Shown here in pieces: positions 1 to 11,300 of a DNA stretch of 60,032 nt (position 1 is its first letter; the number at the start of each line of letters is the position of its first letter). Under the pieces are notes generated by a model. The model searched no databases, was not told where the DNA came from, and saw nothing but the letters and a program-made list of their open reading frames with translations. The position numbers were made by a program, and so were the translations under genes. This stretch comes from a virus: the IMG/VR virus record IMGVR_UViG_3300024259_000033, positions 1 through 60,032 of that record; one strand, 5' to 3'.

Positions 1-1167
1 TAATATTTCAGTTATAACTGGCAAAGTATTTTTTTGAACTTCATCAGTTAATGTTTCTGAATTTCCCCAATCATCTGTTGCATATATATCATATATTAAA
101 CTATCTCCTTCTACAAAACTAGAAGAATCAAAATCATATGTATTTGTTGTTAATACTTCATCTATTACTAAACTATCTCTAGCATTTTTATATCCTTTCA
201 ATATATATGAAACTTCAGACGTACCAGTTGGAAAACTACCATCGTGAGTAGCTACAGGCCAATCTATAGTAATTTCATCTGCTGTACTTACAACTATACC
301 AGTTGGTGTTACAGTCCCTTGTAAAACAGGAACTTCATTAATAGTATGTGCTACAGAATATATATCTATATTAGAATCTCCACCTATTGCAGAATTAGCT
401 CTTACTTTATATTGTACTACATCCCCTTCAGAATAAGTGTTAGGTATAACTGCTGCATTTGTCTCGACAGTATCACGCAATGTATAAATACCATCATTTA
501 TTTTTTCATATATATAATATTCATCTACTGTATTAAGTTCTATAAAAGGTTCTGGGAATGATAAATTTATATCTTCAACACTATCATTAATAATTAAACC
601 ATTTTTATCTATTTCATTATCTACATCAACTGTTACAACGTCTGTTTCTTCAAATGTTGGTATTGTTATAGCATCTCTATAATATATATATAAAATTGGT
701 TCTTGACTAGGATTATTTGTGCCTTCTAATCGTGTATAATTAACATAGGCATAGCTAGATGTATATATAGCAAACCCTGTTAAATTACTATTATTTAAAA
801 TATCCGTTAATATGCCATTAGTTAAAGCATTATGTTGTCTATTACCACTATATGGTAAAGAAAAAGTACCATACAAATTTCCTAATGAAGGAGTAACACC
901 AGGAGCTGTTAATAAACCATATACATATAAATTCGTATTAGAACCTTGACCTGCGGCAGTTCTTGCACAAGCAAGACTTACACCAGTGATAATTTTATCA
1001 CTTAAACTAGAGCGAATATCTGCTAAATCAAACCACATACAACCAGTTTGTAATGAATCTACACCATCATAACTACCTTGTATTGGTTCTTCATTAAAAC
1101 CACTTCTCCAACTACTATTTCTATATACTCCTATACCAGTAGCATATTTATATGTCCATCCTGTCAT
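1..1167 (-). CDS. Tail fibre/appendage protein with Fn3-like modules, 3' end outside window
   Basis: An open frame of 389 codons starts at the ATG at 1167, preceded by an AGGAGGAAT ribosome binding site, and runs off the left edge without a stop. It begins MTGWTYKYATGIGVYRNSSW. Early residues suggest a carbohydrate-binding or beta-sandwich head. Later parts show repeated, regularly spaced motifs such as VPVLQGTVTPTGIVVSTADE and SYILKGYKNA, typical of fibronectin-III-like tandem domains in phage fibres. It is the last visible gene of the virion operon, directly after the Tal-like gene, where receptor-binding or accessory fibre proteins usually lie. No catalytic motif is visible, so the fibre role is inferred from position and domain style. 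Confidence 0.6.
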   Translation of the reverse strand, partial: MTGWTYKYATGIGVYRNSSWRSGFNEEPIQGSYDGVDSLQTGCMWFDLADIRSSLSDKIITGVSLACARTAAGQGSNTNLYVYGLLTAPGVTPSLGNLYGTFSLPYSGNRQHNALTNGILTDILNNSNLTGFAIYTSSYAYVNYTRLEGTNNPSQEPILYIYYRDAITIPTFEETDVVTVDVDNEIDKNGLIINDSVEDINLSFPEPFIELNTVDEYYIYEKINDGIYTLRDTVETNAAVIPNTYSEGDVVQYKVRANSAIGGDSNIDIYSVAHTINEVPVLQGTVTPTGIVVSTADEITIDWPVATHDGSFPTGTSEVSYILKGYKNARDSLVIDEVLTTNTYDFDSSSFVEGDSLIYDIYATDDWGNSETLTDEVQKNTLPVITEIL

Positions 1168-1175
1168 TATTCCTC

Positions 1176-4100
1176 CTATATTACGATATCAATTCCGTAA
1201 TCGTCCGCTCCTTTCGTTCCTACTTCAATAACCTTTACATCTCCAAGTATCAATCCTACTTGTAACGAAGATCCTTCTTTTTTATTTATTGTTATACTAC
1301 CGCCAACTTCAAGTGCACTAGTAGGTTCTTCTATATTTATTCCAACTTTAACACTATGAGTATCTTCGCTGTCTTCAAATACAATAACATTATTGCCACT
1401 ATTACTAATATGTATTCTTAAATAATCATATACACCATTATTAGCAATATTTATTCCACTTAATACATCTTGTGTATAAGCTGAAGATTCAAATAATAGA
1501 TAATCTTCTGAAGCACTTTTAATTGTTGGTTTTGTAAAACTTATTGATTCACCAGTAATTATCATCCCTTGAGAAAGCGTATCACCATATAACATTATAT
1601 GAAGATTATCAACAGTCATTCTTTTTCCAGAATTAACAGTTGATAAATATGGAAAACTATCTCTTGTATAGACAGTATCTGGTCCAACTATTTCAGAAGT
1701 AGCATTTGGAAATACTCTCAATCCACCATGGAATAAACTAAATCCATCTTCATCTGAAACACTAATTAAATCACTTAATTTTACACTTAAACCTTCTACT
1801 TCAGGATTATTACTATCAGCAGCTTCACCATCAGATTGAAAAGCACTATAAAATTTTTGTGGTATATTATCATCTATTCCAGTACCACTATCATCATCTC
1901 TATCAATAATCAACCCAGCTATTGCTAAAGTACCAGAAAAGGTACTATCTTCTGTAGCATGTATACTACCAGAGAAAGTTCCACTAGAAGCATATAAATC
2001 TCCACCTTGTGTTATTCTAAATGGAGCATTTTCTTTATTATCAGGATTTGTTCCTGCCCAAATACGGATATCGCTATCTGTATCTCCATCATCAGTCATT
2101 CCCGCATTTGGTAAATATAATTTACCTTTTAAATATACACTATCACTATATAATCCATATCCACTTAAAGTACCAAATCCATTAATACTATCTACAATAC
2201 CAGATAGGTTTCCTAAACGTGTTATTGAATTAGTATCTTGTGTTTCGAAGATATCAATAAATGGCCCATTAGCATCTTCTGCAGAAAGTCTGATTCCACA
2301 ACTACCTGTTTGACCAGCATTAACGACCATTGAATTTTGTAATAGATAATAACTATCATAATCTTCAGTCGTACTTAATGAAATAGTAATAGTTCCTTCT
2401 GTATCATTTTTATTTATAATAATACCATCTAAAATTTCTTCAGTTATTACTGATAAAGTATCTTGTAATATTGCTTGTATTTTAACTTGTGCATCAGTAG
2501 TCCATAAAGAATTATTTGTATTAGCTAATTCTATAATTAATTCATTGTTTATAATTAATACATTATTTTGAACTATAAAAGCTGGTGATACATATAATTC
2601 ACCACCAATCGAATTTATTTTTTCATATTCAAATACTGCAGCTTTTAGTTCACCACGTATTGTTGCATTACTAAATTCAGTACTACCATCAGCACTTATA
2701 CGCCATCCAGACACATTTGAAATATAATTAGTAGAACCAATATATCCTAAAGTATCTCCTCCAGCATTAGCAATAGTAATATCACCCACCGATAATGAAC
2801 CTGTTAATGCAGCACTATCAGCTTCTAATGCTCCTGTTAAAACTAAACTATTAGTATATAACATTCCATCATCATATAATCTAAAATCTGCTGTATTATA
2901 ATTACTATCTGAAGCACCAGACCATAATCTTAAATTTGCACCCGTTATAGGATCTAAGAAAATACTATCTTGCCCAATTAGACCTGTGTTATAATAGCTA
3001 CCAGAAATTTGTTCTCCAAGATACATATTACCATATATCCAAGCATTTTCATCTAATTCTATAGAACTACTAAAGATCTTTCCTTGTTTATTAATATAAA
3101 ATTTACTTGTTGTAGGATCGAATAAAGCAGGTGCTACTGGCTCAATACCATTAATCCAAAATACTATTGTATTTTCATCATTATAAACTAATCCAGCTTG
3201 ATATTCTTCACCAATAAATAATTCTGTTAATGTACCACTTATAACATTAATATTACCTGTAATATCAACATTATTTGCAGTTAATAATCCGCCACCTGTA
3301 ATTTGTAAAGCAGCAGAAGTTTTATCATATACATCATTTTCATTTGGAGCACCAGCCCATATTACAACTTCTTCTTCCAAATCAGTTTCAATTGTACCAC
3401 CATAAAAGCCAATATATCCATTAACTCCTATAGTTAAAATTTCTTCTATAGAACCACTATTTGCATGTATAATACCATTAAAAGTACCATCAGTTGCAGT
3501 GATACTACCAGTAATAATAGCATTACTAGCTATTAAACTACCATCTTGTTTAACAATAAATGGAGAATCTGTATAATCATATTCTTCTCCTACATAACTG
3601 GCACCAACCCATAATCGTATAGATTCATCTTCTGCACCCGCCCCTGTTAAACCAGCATTATTATCATCAGTTCCTACTTGTATTGTTTGAGAAAGTAATA
3701 AATTACCATCACTAGTAGATCTTAAGGTAATATCCCCATTCTCATCTAAAAGTTGCATACCATAATAAGTAACAGCATCAACATCAAATTGTCCAATTTG
3801 TAATCTTAATTCATCATCTTTATATATCATAAGTCCATCTGTCGAACTTAATTGTACTACATCTCCTTGAAAGCCTAATGTTAATCCATCCCAATCTAAT
3901 TTTAAATCATAAACTGGATCTCCACCAACATCTACACTTCTTGAGAAACCTAACCCTTCTTCATTAAACTTAATCCATTTAGTAAAATCAGTATCTCCAC
4001 CCGCAGTCTGAGCGAAAGCAAATAATCCTTCATCATTCCAAGTAAATCTTACTTGATTCCCAGAATAAATATTTACTTTACTAACATCTAGTTGTCCTAA

Positions 4101-7037
4101 TGTCATAAGAGAAGCATTAATACCTTTAGGAGTAACGCCTGTATGCCATATACGATTACCTGTTTCGACATCTATACTATCTGATAAAAAGATACCTCCA
4201 CCAATAATCGAAACCATACCTGTGACACCATTCGCATAAGGATAAGTATTCTCAATTTGAAGACCATCATTATCCATTGACATATTAGAAGCAATACCTG
4301 TTCTAAAAGCTATATCATTTTCATCTAAACTAGCTTGTAAAATAGAAGTATCAATTTGATGCAATGGTGTAATGGCAGTAGCCGCTCTCTCATAAGATGA
4401 CCCTCTAGTTTTAATTGTCTCACCAGCGGCAACCATACGTTTAAATAAATCTTCAAACTTTGTTTTATAATTTTGTATCGTTATTTTTGTATCTTTAGGT
4501 GAATCTAAATTGCTTTGTATTGATGAAATTAAACCTTTAACTCCATTAAAATGCAATTCATTATCGTTTATTCTAACTATCTGCCCAACTGAAGGAGTGT
4601 AATGTTCTTTGTCTGTAAAGCTAGAAATATCATGCACATCTACTTTATAACTTACATTAGGTACTGAAGAATTTAACATTACATCTACAGCATCTAAGTA
4701 AAATTGTGTAACAGCACGATTAGTTTTATAAGTTACATCATATGTATTATCTACATAAGTAACATTATTATTAATTTTTAATGTGACATAAAAGCCACCA
4801 TCCACACGACTAATATTATAATCATTAAATTCACTAACTGTATCAGTATTCAAAACATCATTATGCTCTACAGTAATTGAGGAAGAAATGATATTGGTAT
4901 CACTAATTAAAATACGTTTTGTATTTAATGTATAAGCTGTAGTTGGAGCAATTGTTACCGCAGAATTAACATTTGTATCACCAATTTTAAATACATGGTC
5001 TGTTAATGTTAAATTCTTATCTAATAATACTACAATAGGGTAAGATTGTACTGCATGATATTTAATGCAAACTTTATAATGAGCATCAAATAAAAATGTT
5101 TTTACATGCTCTACCCCATCAATATCTGTCCAAGTATCAGTGATTATTAAATCTTCAGGATCGAATATATCATCTACAAACATACCATCGAGAGAGATAT
5201 AAGGATAATATACTTGTGTTAATTCAACACCACTATAGTAAAATGGTTCAAACTCTCCAAGCAAAACATTAGTATCTTCTAATGCGGCAATAGTGTCACT
5301 ATTATTTACTGGGCTCACACTATAATCACTACTCTGCCATGAACCTTCCTTTAGATAATAACCCATGTCATTATCAAAAGCAGTAATAAGTGTTTCTTTC
5401 TCTGAAATTAGAGTGTCGTACTCAGCATCATAATATTTGATTTTAGCATAGACTTCACCATCAACTGCGGCAGAATCTGTTGTATCGCCTAATATGATAT
5501 TAACTGTTTCTATTTGAGTTATTAAAGATTCTAATAAGTCAGTATAAGTTGTTAATTGATTATTATAATAAGAAAATAAGTCATATGTGTAAGTTAAATG
5601 TACATAATCATCTTCTGATACTCCAGCAACACCTATTTTTAATATATAACCATATTCATCTAATATTTTAAAACCAGTATTAATTGTGCCTTCTTCTATT
5701 GTAACAGTATCATTTATAGCGCCTTGTTTTATAGGTTCTACATATAAAGTACCATCTTCTGATTTAACCTGAACTAACTCTTTTGTTTGTGTTAAAATAT
5801 GAGTATCTAAAGATGCATCTATTGTTGCTACTTTATCATTTGAATCATTTATAACATCTTGTGCGGCAACCCTTCTATCTTGCAAACTAGCTAATTCAGT
5901 TTCTTTTTTTATTCTAGTATTATCTACGTCATAATAATTATTTAAGTTCGTAGCAATAGCTAAATTCTTAGTACGTAAAGCAGTCTCAAAAACAATTACA
6001 TTACTATATTTTTCATAAGATAACAATCCTGTTTCATATAAATAATCAAAATTCAAAATGAAGTTATCAGCATTTAAGTTTGCATCTGCATTTGCTATAG
6101 CAATATATCCATCATCTGCATATTGACTCTCTATAGGTTCAACATACATTTTTGTAATTAAGTTTTTTGATTCAATTGTTTTAGATAGACTTTTCAAATT
6201 AGAACGATAATTAATTTCTAATTCACTATCTGTTAAATTATCTATTTTATAAATAACCTCTCTTCCTGTTATAAAGAAAGGTTTATTCGTATTTTCATAT
6301 TTATAAATATATTGAGGAAATACTTGAAAAGCCTCAGCAATATCTTGTGTAATATTATATTTATTACTATTCGATATTTGTAAGAATCTTTCTTTCTGAA
6401 TTAGAGAAGACTGTCCTCCTGAAATATACTCATCGCCATCTAGAACCCAGCTGGTGTTATAGGTCTTCTCATAAATAACGTCGTCATCTCCATTGAGATT
6501 ACTTATATCGACACTATAAGACCATTTGTCACCAGTGGGAAATACACGGTCTAACCAAAAATTAATATTTGGAGTAATTGTAGATTCAGTTTCTTCTTCT
6601 TCTAATAATAATATATCTTCATTTAAAGTTAATTGTTTGCCAATTTTACTTAGTTCGTAAACAGCTAGACTTTCACACTCTACCTTCATAATTAATTGTA
6701 AATTCTTACGCTCTTCTGAAATTTTAGAAACGACGAATTCAAAGATTTCCTGTGTAGAGGTTGACTTGTCATAAATAACTTTAATTTTTTGTTCATTAAG
6801 TAGCTGACGTAATTCATCAGTTTTACTATACCATAGTGGGTTTTCAATAAAATCTTGTGTTGTATTATCATAATATTTTAATGGTATACTAAAAGCAAAT
6901 TTAATTTGACCATTTATATTATTTGTTAAAATTGGATTTGTAATTTGTCCTTTGAACTCTATTTCAGAATTTCCTAAAACATGAAGTAATATATCTTCAT
7001 GAGTCCAAAGTGATATTTCATATCTACGTTTCTCCAT
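1176..7037 (-). CDS. Tal-like tail tip / tail-associated protein (1953 aa)
   Basis: This very long protein directly follows the Dit-like gene. Its first ~400 residues resemble the prophage endopeptidase tail (Tal hub) family: beta-rich, starting MEKRRYEISLWTHEDILLHV, with a segment on inserted loops and strain-release style domains. The middle and C-terminal half contains at least five spaced repeats with a W-x-G core (IRLWVGAS, VVIWAGAP, IVFWINGI, LRLWSGAS, IRIWAGTN), each followed by a small 'D/G-x-L-x-A-x-x-x-x-I-T-G' strand motif. The C-terminus (SALEVGGSITINKKEG) resembles an adhesin or chaperone-like tip. It most likely forms the hub or spike of the siphovirus tail and carries host-contact domains. 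RBS GGAGGGAAC precedes the ATG. No peptidase active site was identified. Confidence 0.75.
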   Translation of the reverse strand: MEKRRYEISLWTHEDILLHVLGNSEIEFKGQITNPILTNNINGQIKFAFSIPLKYYDNTTQDFIENPLWYSKTDELRQLLNEQKIKVIYDKSTSTQEIFEFVVSKISEERKNLQLIMKVECESLAVYELSKIGKQLTLNEDILLLEEEETESTITPNINFWLDRVFPTGDKWSYSVDISNLNGDDDVIYEKTYNTSWVLDGDEYISGGQSSLIQKERFLQISNSNKYNITQDIAEAFQVFPQYIYKYENTNKPFFITGREVIYKIDNLTDSELEINYRSNLKSLSKTIESKNLITKMYVEPIESQYADDGYIAIANADANLNADNFILNFDYLYETGLLSYEKYSNVIVFETALRTKNLAIATNLNNYYDVDNTRIKKETELASLQDRRVAAQDVINDSNDKVATIDASLDTHILTQTKELVQVKSEDGTLYVEPIKQGAINDTVTIEEGTINTGFKILDEYGYILKIGVAGVSEDDYVHLTYTYDLFSYYNNQLTTYTDLLESLITQIETVNIILGDTTDSAAVDGEVYAKIKYYDAEYDTLISEKETLITAFDNDMGYYLKEGSWQSSDYSVSPVNNSDTIAALEDTNVLLGEFEPFYYSGVELTQVYYPYISLDGMFVDDIFDPEDLIITDTWTDIDGVEHVKTFLFDAHYKVCIKYHAVQSYPIVVLLDKNLTLTDHVFKIGDTNVNSAVTIAPTTAYTLNTKRILISDTNIISSSITVEHNDVLNTDTVSEFNDYNISRVDGGFYVTLKINNNVTYVDNTYDVTYKTNRAVTQFYLDAVDVMLNSSVPNVSYKVDVHDISSFTDKEHYTPSVGQIVRINDNELHFNGVKGLISSIQSNLDSPKDTKITIQNYKTKFEDLFKRMVAAGETIKTRGSSYERAATAITPLHQIDTSILQASLDENDIAFRTGIASNMSMDNDGLQIENTYPYANGVTGMVSIIGGGIFLSDSIDVETGNRIWHTGVTPKGINASLMTLGQLDVSKVNIYSGNQVRFTWNDEGLFAFAQTAGGDTDFTKWIKFNEEGLGFSRSVDVGGDPVYDLKLDWDGLTLGFQGDVVQLSSTDGLMIYKDDELRLQIGQFDVDAVTYYGMQLLDENGDITLRSTSDGNLLLSQTIQVGTDDNNAGLTGAGAEDESIRLWVGASYVGEEYDYTDSPFIVKQDGSLIASNAIITGSITATDGTFNGIIHANSGSIEEILTIGVNGYIGFYGGTIETDLEEEVVIWAGAPNENDVYDKTSAALQITGGGLLTANNVDITGNINVISGTLTELFIGEEYQAGLVYNDENTIVFWINGIEPVAPALFDPTTSKFYINKQGKIFSSSIELDENAWIYGNMYLGEQISGSYYNTGLIGQDSIFLDPITGANLRLWSGASDSNYNTADFRLYDDGMLYTNSLVLTGALEADSAALTGSLSVGDITIANAGGDTLGYIGSTNYISNVSGWRISADGSTEFSNATIRGELKAAVFEYEKINSIGGELYVSPAFIVQNNVLIINNELIIELANTNNSLWTTDAQVKIQAILQDTLSVITEEILDGIIINKNDTEGTITISLSTTEDYDSYYLLQNSMVVNAGQTGSCGIRLSAEDANGPFIDIFETQDTNSITRLGNLSGIVDSINGFGTLSGYGLYSDSVYLKGKLYLPNAGMTDDGDTDSDIRIWAGTNPDNKENAPFRITQGGDLYASSGTFSGSIHATEDSTFSGTLAIAGLIIDRDDDSGTGIDDNIPQKFYSAFQSDGEAADSNNPEVEGLSVKLSDLISVSDEDGFSLFHGGLRVFPNATSEIVGPDTVYTRDSFPYLSTVNSGKRMTVDNLHIMLYGDTLSQGMIITGESISFTKPTIKSASEDYLLFESSAYTQDVLSGINIANNGVYDYLRIHISNSGNNVIVFEDSEDTHSVKVGINIEEPTSALEVGGSITINKKEGSSLQVGLILGDVKVIEVGTKGADDYGIDIVI

Positions 7038-7048
7038 GTTCCCTCCTT

Positions 7049-8299
7049 TTATATATAACTATATTGATATGTGATTTCTAAAGCATTAAGAGTACGATCA
7101 CATGTAAATTCTTGTGTATCTAATTCATAGCCGCTATTGTCATAATATCCCAATCCTGTATCAAGAAGTAGGAATTCACCATTATGTACATCACTAATCA
7201 AAGCAGATACCGCCGTTGCAGCAACTATTTCTGTATCTATATCATCTGCAATTCTAGGTGTTGTCCCTTCCATTGTACATTCTATGTTATTACTATCTAA
7301 TAATATAGTCCATGTTGTTGTTACTAAAGCTTCTATACTATCTAACTTATCATCATATGAAAAATCACCTGTGACAGTTGCATTAACTATTAATAATATT
7401 GATTCTTTTACTTCAGAGTCTAGGTTTTCTCTTAGATCGTCCATTACAGCATCTTTGTTTGCATCCCATGTCACATCAGTATAATTTCCTAATATATCTA
7501 GTGCATAGTCAGCATCCGTGAATATACGTGGCTGACTTAAAATAATTTCTTTACTATTTTTATCATTTGTAATTGTATAATCTGTCCATGTTAATACGTG
7601 GTCAGTAAAGCTAGGTGTTAAAGTGAATTGTAGATTTGCTTTTGCTATATTAGTACCCGCATTATACATAATAAAACTAGTAGTATTAACTGGGTCTAAA
7701 TTTTTAACCTGACTCACAAAATTCCCTTCGGGTATAAATACATTTGCTGGCAACCAAGTTAATAATGGTATGCGAGATTGTAAAAACCAACTTCTATCCG
7801 CTAATACATTATCATCTGCAAAGTAGCTATAATCAGTATAGGCTTTAGGATCATATGCAATAAAGTTTAATGTCATATCACCAGCGTATTTGACCTCATC
7901 AAATGTTCTAGCACCAATAGTAGTTTCCGTATCAAATGGCGTAAATGTACCTTGTATTTTATTAGCTAATACAACATAATAATATTTATAATCAGTTTCA
8001 TAAAAAGTTAATTTACCTACCTTACCAACACTAAAATGCTGTATAAAATCAGATAATTGTAATCCAGTCATGCCATCTGTTCCTATTTTGATTTGAAACG
8101 TTTGTTCCTTTATTGTACTACCCCAATATTCACTTTCATTTTTACCAGCAATTTGAGTTGCTATATTGGTAAATTGCGGTGTAATTATAAAAGGTAGGCG
8201 ACTACCATTTAAGATACCCGCCAAACCAAATTCAGTAATACTACGTTCATCAAAAGAGAAATCAATAAATTCTTGATTTTGAATTCCTGTTAAATCCAT
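7049..8299 (-). CDS. Distal tail protein (Dit-like, siphovirus tail family)
   Basis: 416 aa. The N-terminal 160 residues (FDERSITEFGLAGILNGSRL ... TFQIKIGTDG) match the layout of the siphovirus distal tail protein family: an N-terminal belt domain that forms the hexameric ring below the tail tube, followed by a C-terminal beta-sandwich. It lies between the tape measure gene and the Tal-like gene, the canonical Dit position. At 416 aa it is longer than minimal Dit proteins (~250 aa), which fits an evolved Dit with an extra C-terminal domain, possibly a carbohydrate-binding module. Intergenic gaps of 9-12 bp on both sides indicate one operon. Confidence 0.75.
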   Translation of the reverse strand: MDLTGIQNQEFIDFSFDERSITEFGLAGILNGSRLPFIITPQFTNIATQIAGKNESEYWGSTIKEQTFQIKIGTDGMTGLQLSDFIQHFSVGKVGKLTFYETDYKYYYVVLANKIQGTFTPFDTETTIGARTFDEVKYAGDMTLNFIAYDPKAYTDYSYFADDNVLADRSWFLQSRIPLLTWLPANVFIPEGNFVSQVKNLDPVNTTSFIMYNAGTNIAKANLQFTLTPSFTDHVLTWTDYTITNDKNSKEIILSQPRIFTDADYALDILGNYTDVTWDANKDAVMDDLRENLDSEVKESILLIVNATVTGDFSYDDKLDSIEALVTTTWTILLDSNNIECTMEGTTPRIADDIDTEIVAATAVSALISDVHNGEFLLLDTGLGYYDNSGYELDTQEFTCDRTLNALEITYQYSYI

Positions 8300-8308
8300 T
8301 CTTCCCTC

Positions 8309-11300
8309 CTATAAGCTACGAGTAACTACTCGATTACCAGTGCTTTCAGCAACTTCTAATAAAGTTTCTTTTAGCTTGTCTGTTATATTTTCAACATCAT
8401 AATCATTTGCAATATTTGCATTTTCAAATATAATATCTATGTCTAATGTTGTTCCACCAATATTTTTCGCATTTGCTAAATATTTGGTAGCGTTTGCTAA
8501 TTGTTCAAATAATTGACCTTGTTTATCTAAAGCCTGACCATTTAAATAATCTATATTAGTAGAATCATATCCTATTGCATTTTGCGGTGATAAATCTGTT
8601 TTTATGTCCTCTATTCCTTTTGTGCCAAAACTACGTAACCATTCAACAAATTTCTGAAAAATACTTGTTTCTCGTGAATTAAGTACTGTCTCAGGTTTAT
8701 CTTTAGTTCCATGCAACATAGCAAATCCAGTTTTATCTACTAAACCACCTTCTTTATATCCATATATCTTAAATTTTTCTTTAGTGTTAGGACCAACTAT
8801 TCCATCTGCCGAAACATTATTGTCTCTTTGGAATCGTTTAACTGAACCTAATGTTTCACTACCAAAATCACCATCTGCACCATAACGAGGTAAGTCATAA
8901 CCTAGTGCTATTAATGCTTTTTGTAATGCTGTTACACTAGCACCTTTTTGACCTGACTTAATCAATCCACTCAATGATGATACTTGTCCTTCACCAGAGG
9001 GTCTTCCACCAGTAGCAGGTGGATCAACAATAATACTAGGATCATTAGATTCATCGCGAGGGTCGTTTTTATCTTTGGCATTTTTTTCTGCATCATCAAA
9101 TGCAGTGCCATCCATAAGTGCTTTAGCTGCTTCAATTGTCTTGCGTAGATTTTTTAAATACTCTTCTTGCTGTTTAGCACTTAACTCCAAGTATTCTTGA
9201 GAATTAGTTTTAATAAAGTCTAAAATCATTTCATCAGTTTGAGTCATTAAATTATAAACTTCATTCCAATATAATTCCATATTATCTTCTTTTAAACCAC
9301 GTAATTCTTCCAATTGGTCTATTTGATCTTGAATAGCATCCTGTTCCGCACTAGAAGCTTCACGAATACGATCTATTTCATCTTGTCTAGTTGTATCGCT
9401 AAGCTCTTCCTGCTTGTCCTTTAATTGTTGTTCTAAATCAGCAACCTCTTTTGCATATTTACCAGAGGTATCTCTTTTTAATAATGCTAGGCGTTTTTCT
9501 AAATCATTTTGCTCATCTTGAGAACGTTGTTTACTTCTCATATTTTGCTCTTTTTCTAAAGAGGATTCTAATGAACTTAGATATTTCTCATTTGATTCTT
9601 CGCGCATAGCTAATTCTTTTTCAAGAATTTTAATTTTTTCTTGCTCTGCATCTTTTAAAGCAGATAATACTTGTTGCTCTGCCTCAATTTGCATTTCAGT
9701 TAGCTCTTGCAAGTTAGCTGCTTGTTGATTAATTAAATCTTCTAATGCATCTGATAGTTCACTAACAGAATCAAATAATTCTACATACTCATCTATTGCT
9801 TTTTGTATACCATCACCAAGTTCTTGATTACCGCCAGTTGCTTCCATAATTGCATCATAATCTATTTGTAATGTATCACCTACAAAGTATAAGTATCTAC
9901 CATACTCTGCATTTAATTCACCTTTTAAATTTTTTAGATATTCTTGTTGTGCTTCAAGAAGTTCACGTTTTAGTTTTTCTTGTTCTTGAAGACGAATATT
10001 CTCTTCAAGTAAAGAAGCAGCATAAGCACGACCACCACTAATATTTTTACGTTTAGCCTGTAAATTACTAATCTCTTGTTCTAATGTGGCAATACGTTTT
10101 AAATAATTAAACCATTTATCTAATTCTAATAAATATTCTTTAGCAGCATCTGAGCCTCCACTACCAGAACCTTCCTTTGTTAAATCGCTAAGGTCTAGTT
10201 CTTTTAGTGCTTGTAAAGCAAGCATTTGACCATTGATACTACCTATTGCCTCACCTATTCCACCCAACTCTTTAATCGCTAGAGCAAAAAGTGAATCATC
10301 AATTGTTACAGATTCGCCAAATAATCCTTCAAGTGGTGTACCGACATATCCTCCAGAAGCAGACCAAGATTCATCTATAGCAGAGCCGTCAAACCTAGGT
10401 TGTGCAGGAAGTGAGATAACTGTACCATCTTGCATTGCAACAATTTGTCTTGCAGCTATATTAGCTGATCTTGCTATGCTATAATATCCAGCTACTACTT
10501 TCTTAGCATTTGCTAAAGCAGTTTTAGTTGCTAAAACATCAGCATCCAAACGGTTATTAGTAGAGATTTCTAAATTAGTATTTTCGTTATCTAATTTATC
10601 TAAATAAGCTTGTAAATACTCATCTTGATTCGCTATCCCCGCTTCATCTAATTCTTTTAATATAGCAGTTTTTGCATTAGCTACTGTAACTTCATGTTCG
10701 GCTAGCGCTGTAGCCATCTTTGCCTTTTCATTTCCAGTTAATCTACTATTTGTTAATTCTGCTTTTATTGCTTCATATTGACCAACTAATACAGCACGTC
10801 TAGCCTTTAATTCTATAATTGCACTTTCTATAGCCGCATCACTTTTTATTTCTTCACCATTCATGAAAGATTTAACAACTGCTTCATCTAATTTAATTTG
10901 TCCATCGGCAGTCTTTTTAGCATTTTTTAATATCCCAGGATATTCCTGTGCATATTCTAATGCTGCTTTTGCACCAAGAACATTTTTAGAATTTGATATT
11001 TCTTGTAATTTAGTAACTTTTTCTAGACTTTTAGAATAATCATCAATAGAGCTTTGAATAACTTTAAATGGATCAAAGATTTCAAAATTCATTGTATCAT
11101 TAAATACTTTTGCTTCTTCAACCATAAACCCTAATTCATTCTTTGCCTGTTCGAGTACTAATATTAAACTAGAACCTACATCACTTTTAGCAAATGTTTC
11201 ATGATCCTCTTCGGTTGCCCCATCAAGTATATCTATTTCTTTTTCTAAATTAGCTACAGTCTCTTCTTGTTCAGTTATCATATATTGTCTTTTCTGATTT

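Noticed and set aside
346-561. Plus-strand frame of 71 codons opposite the fibre gene
   Set aside because: Low-complexity Tyr/Ile sequence antisense to a continuous minus-strand gene, with no RBS; a shadow of the AT-rich coding strand.
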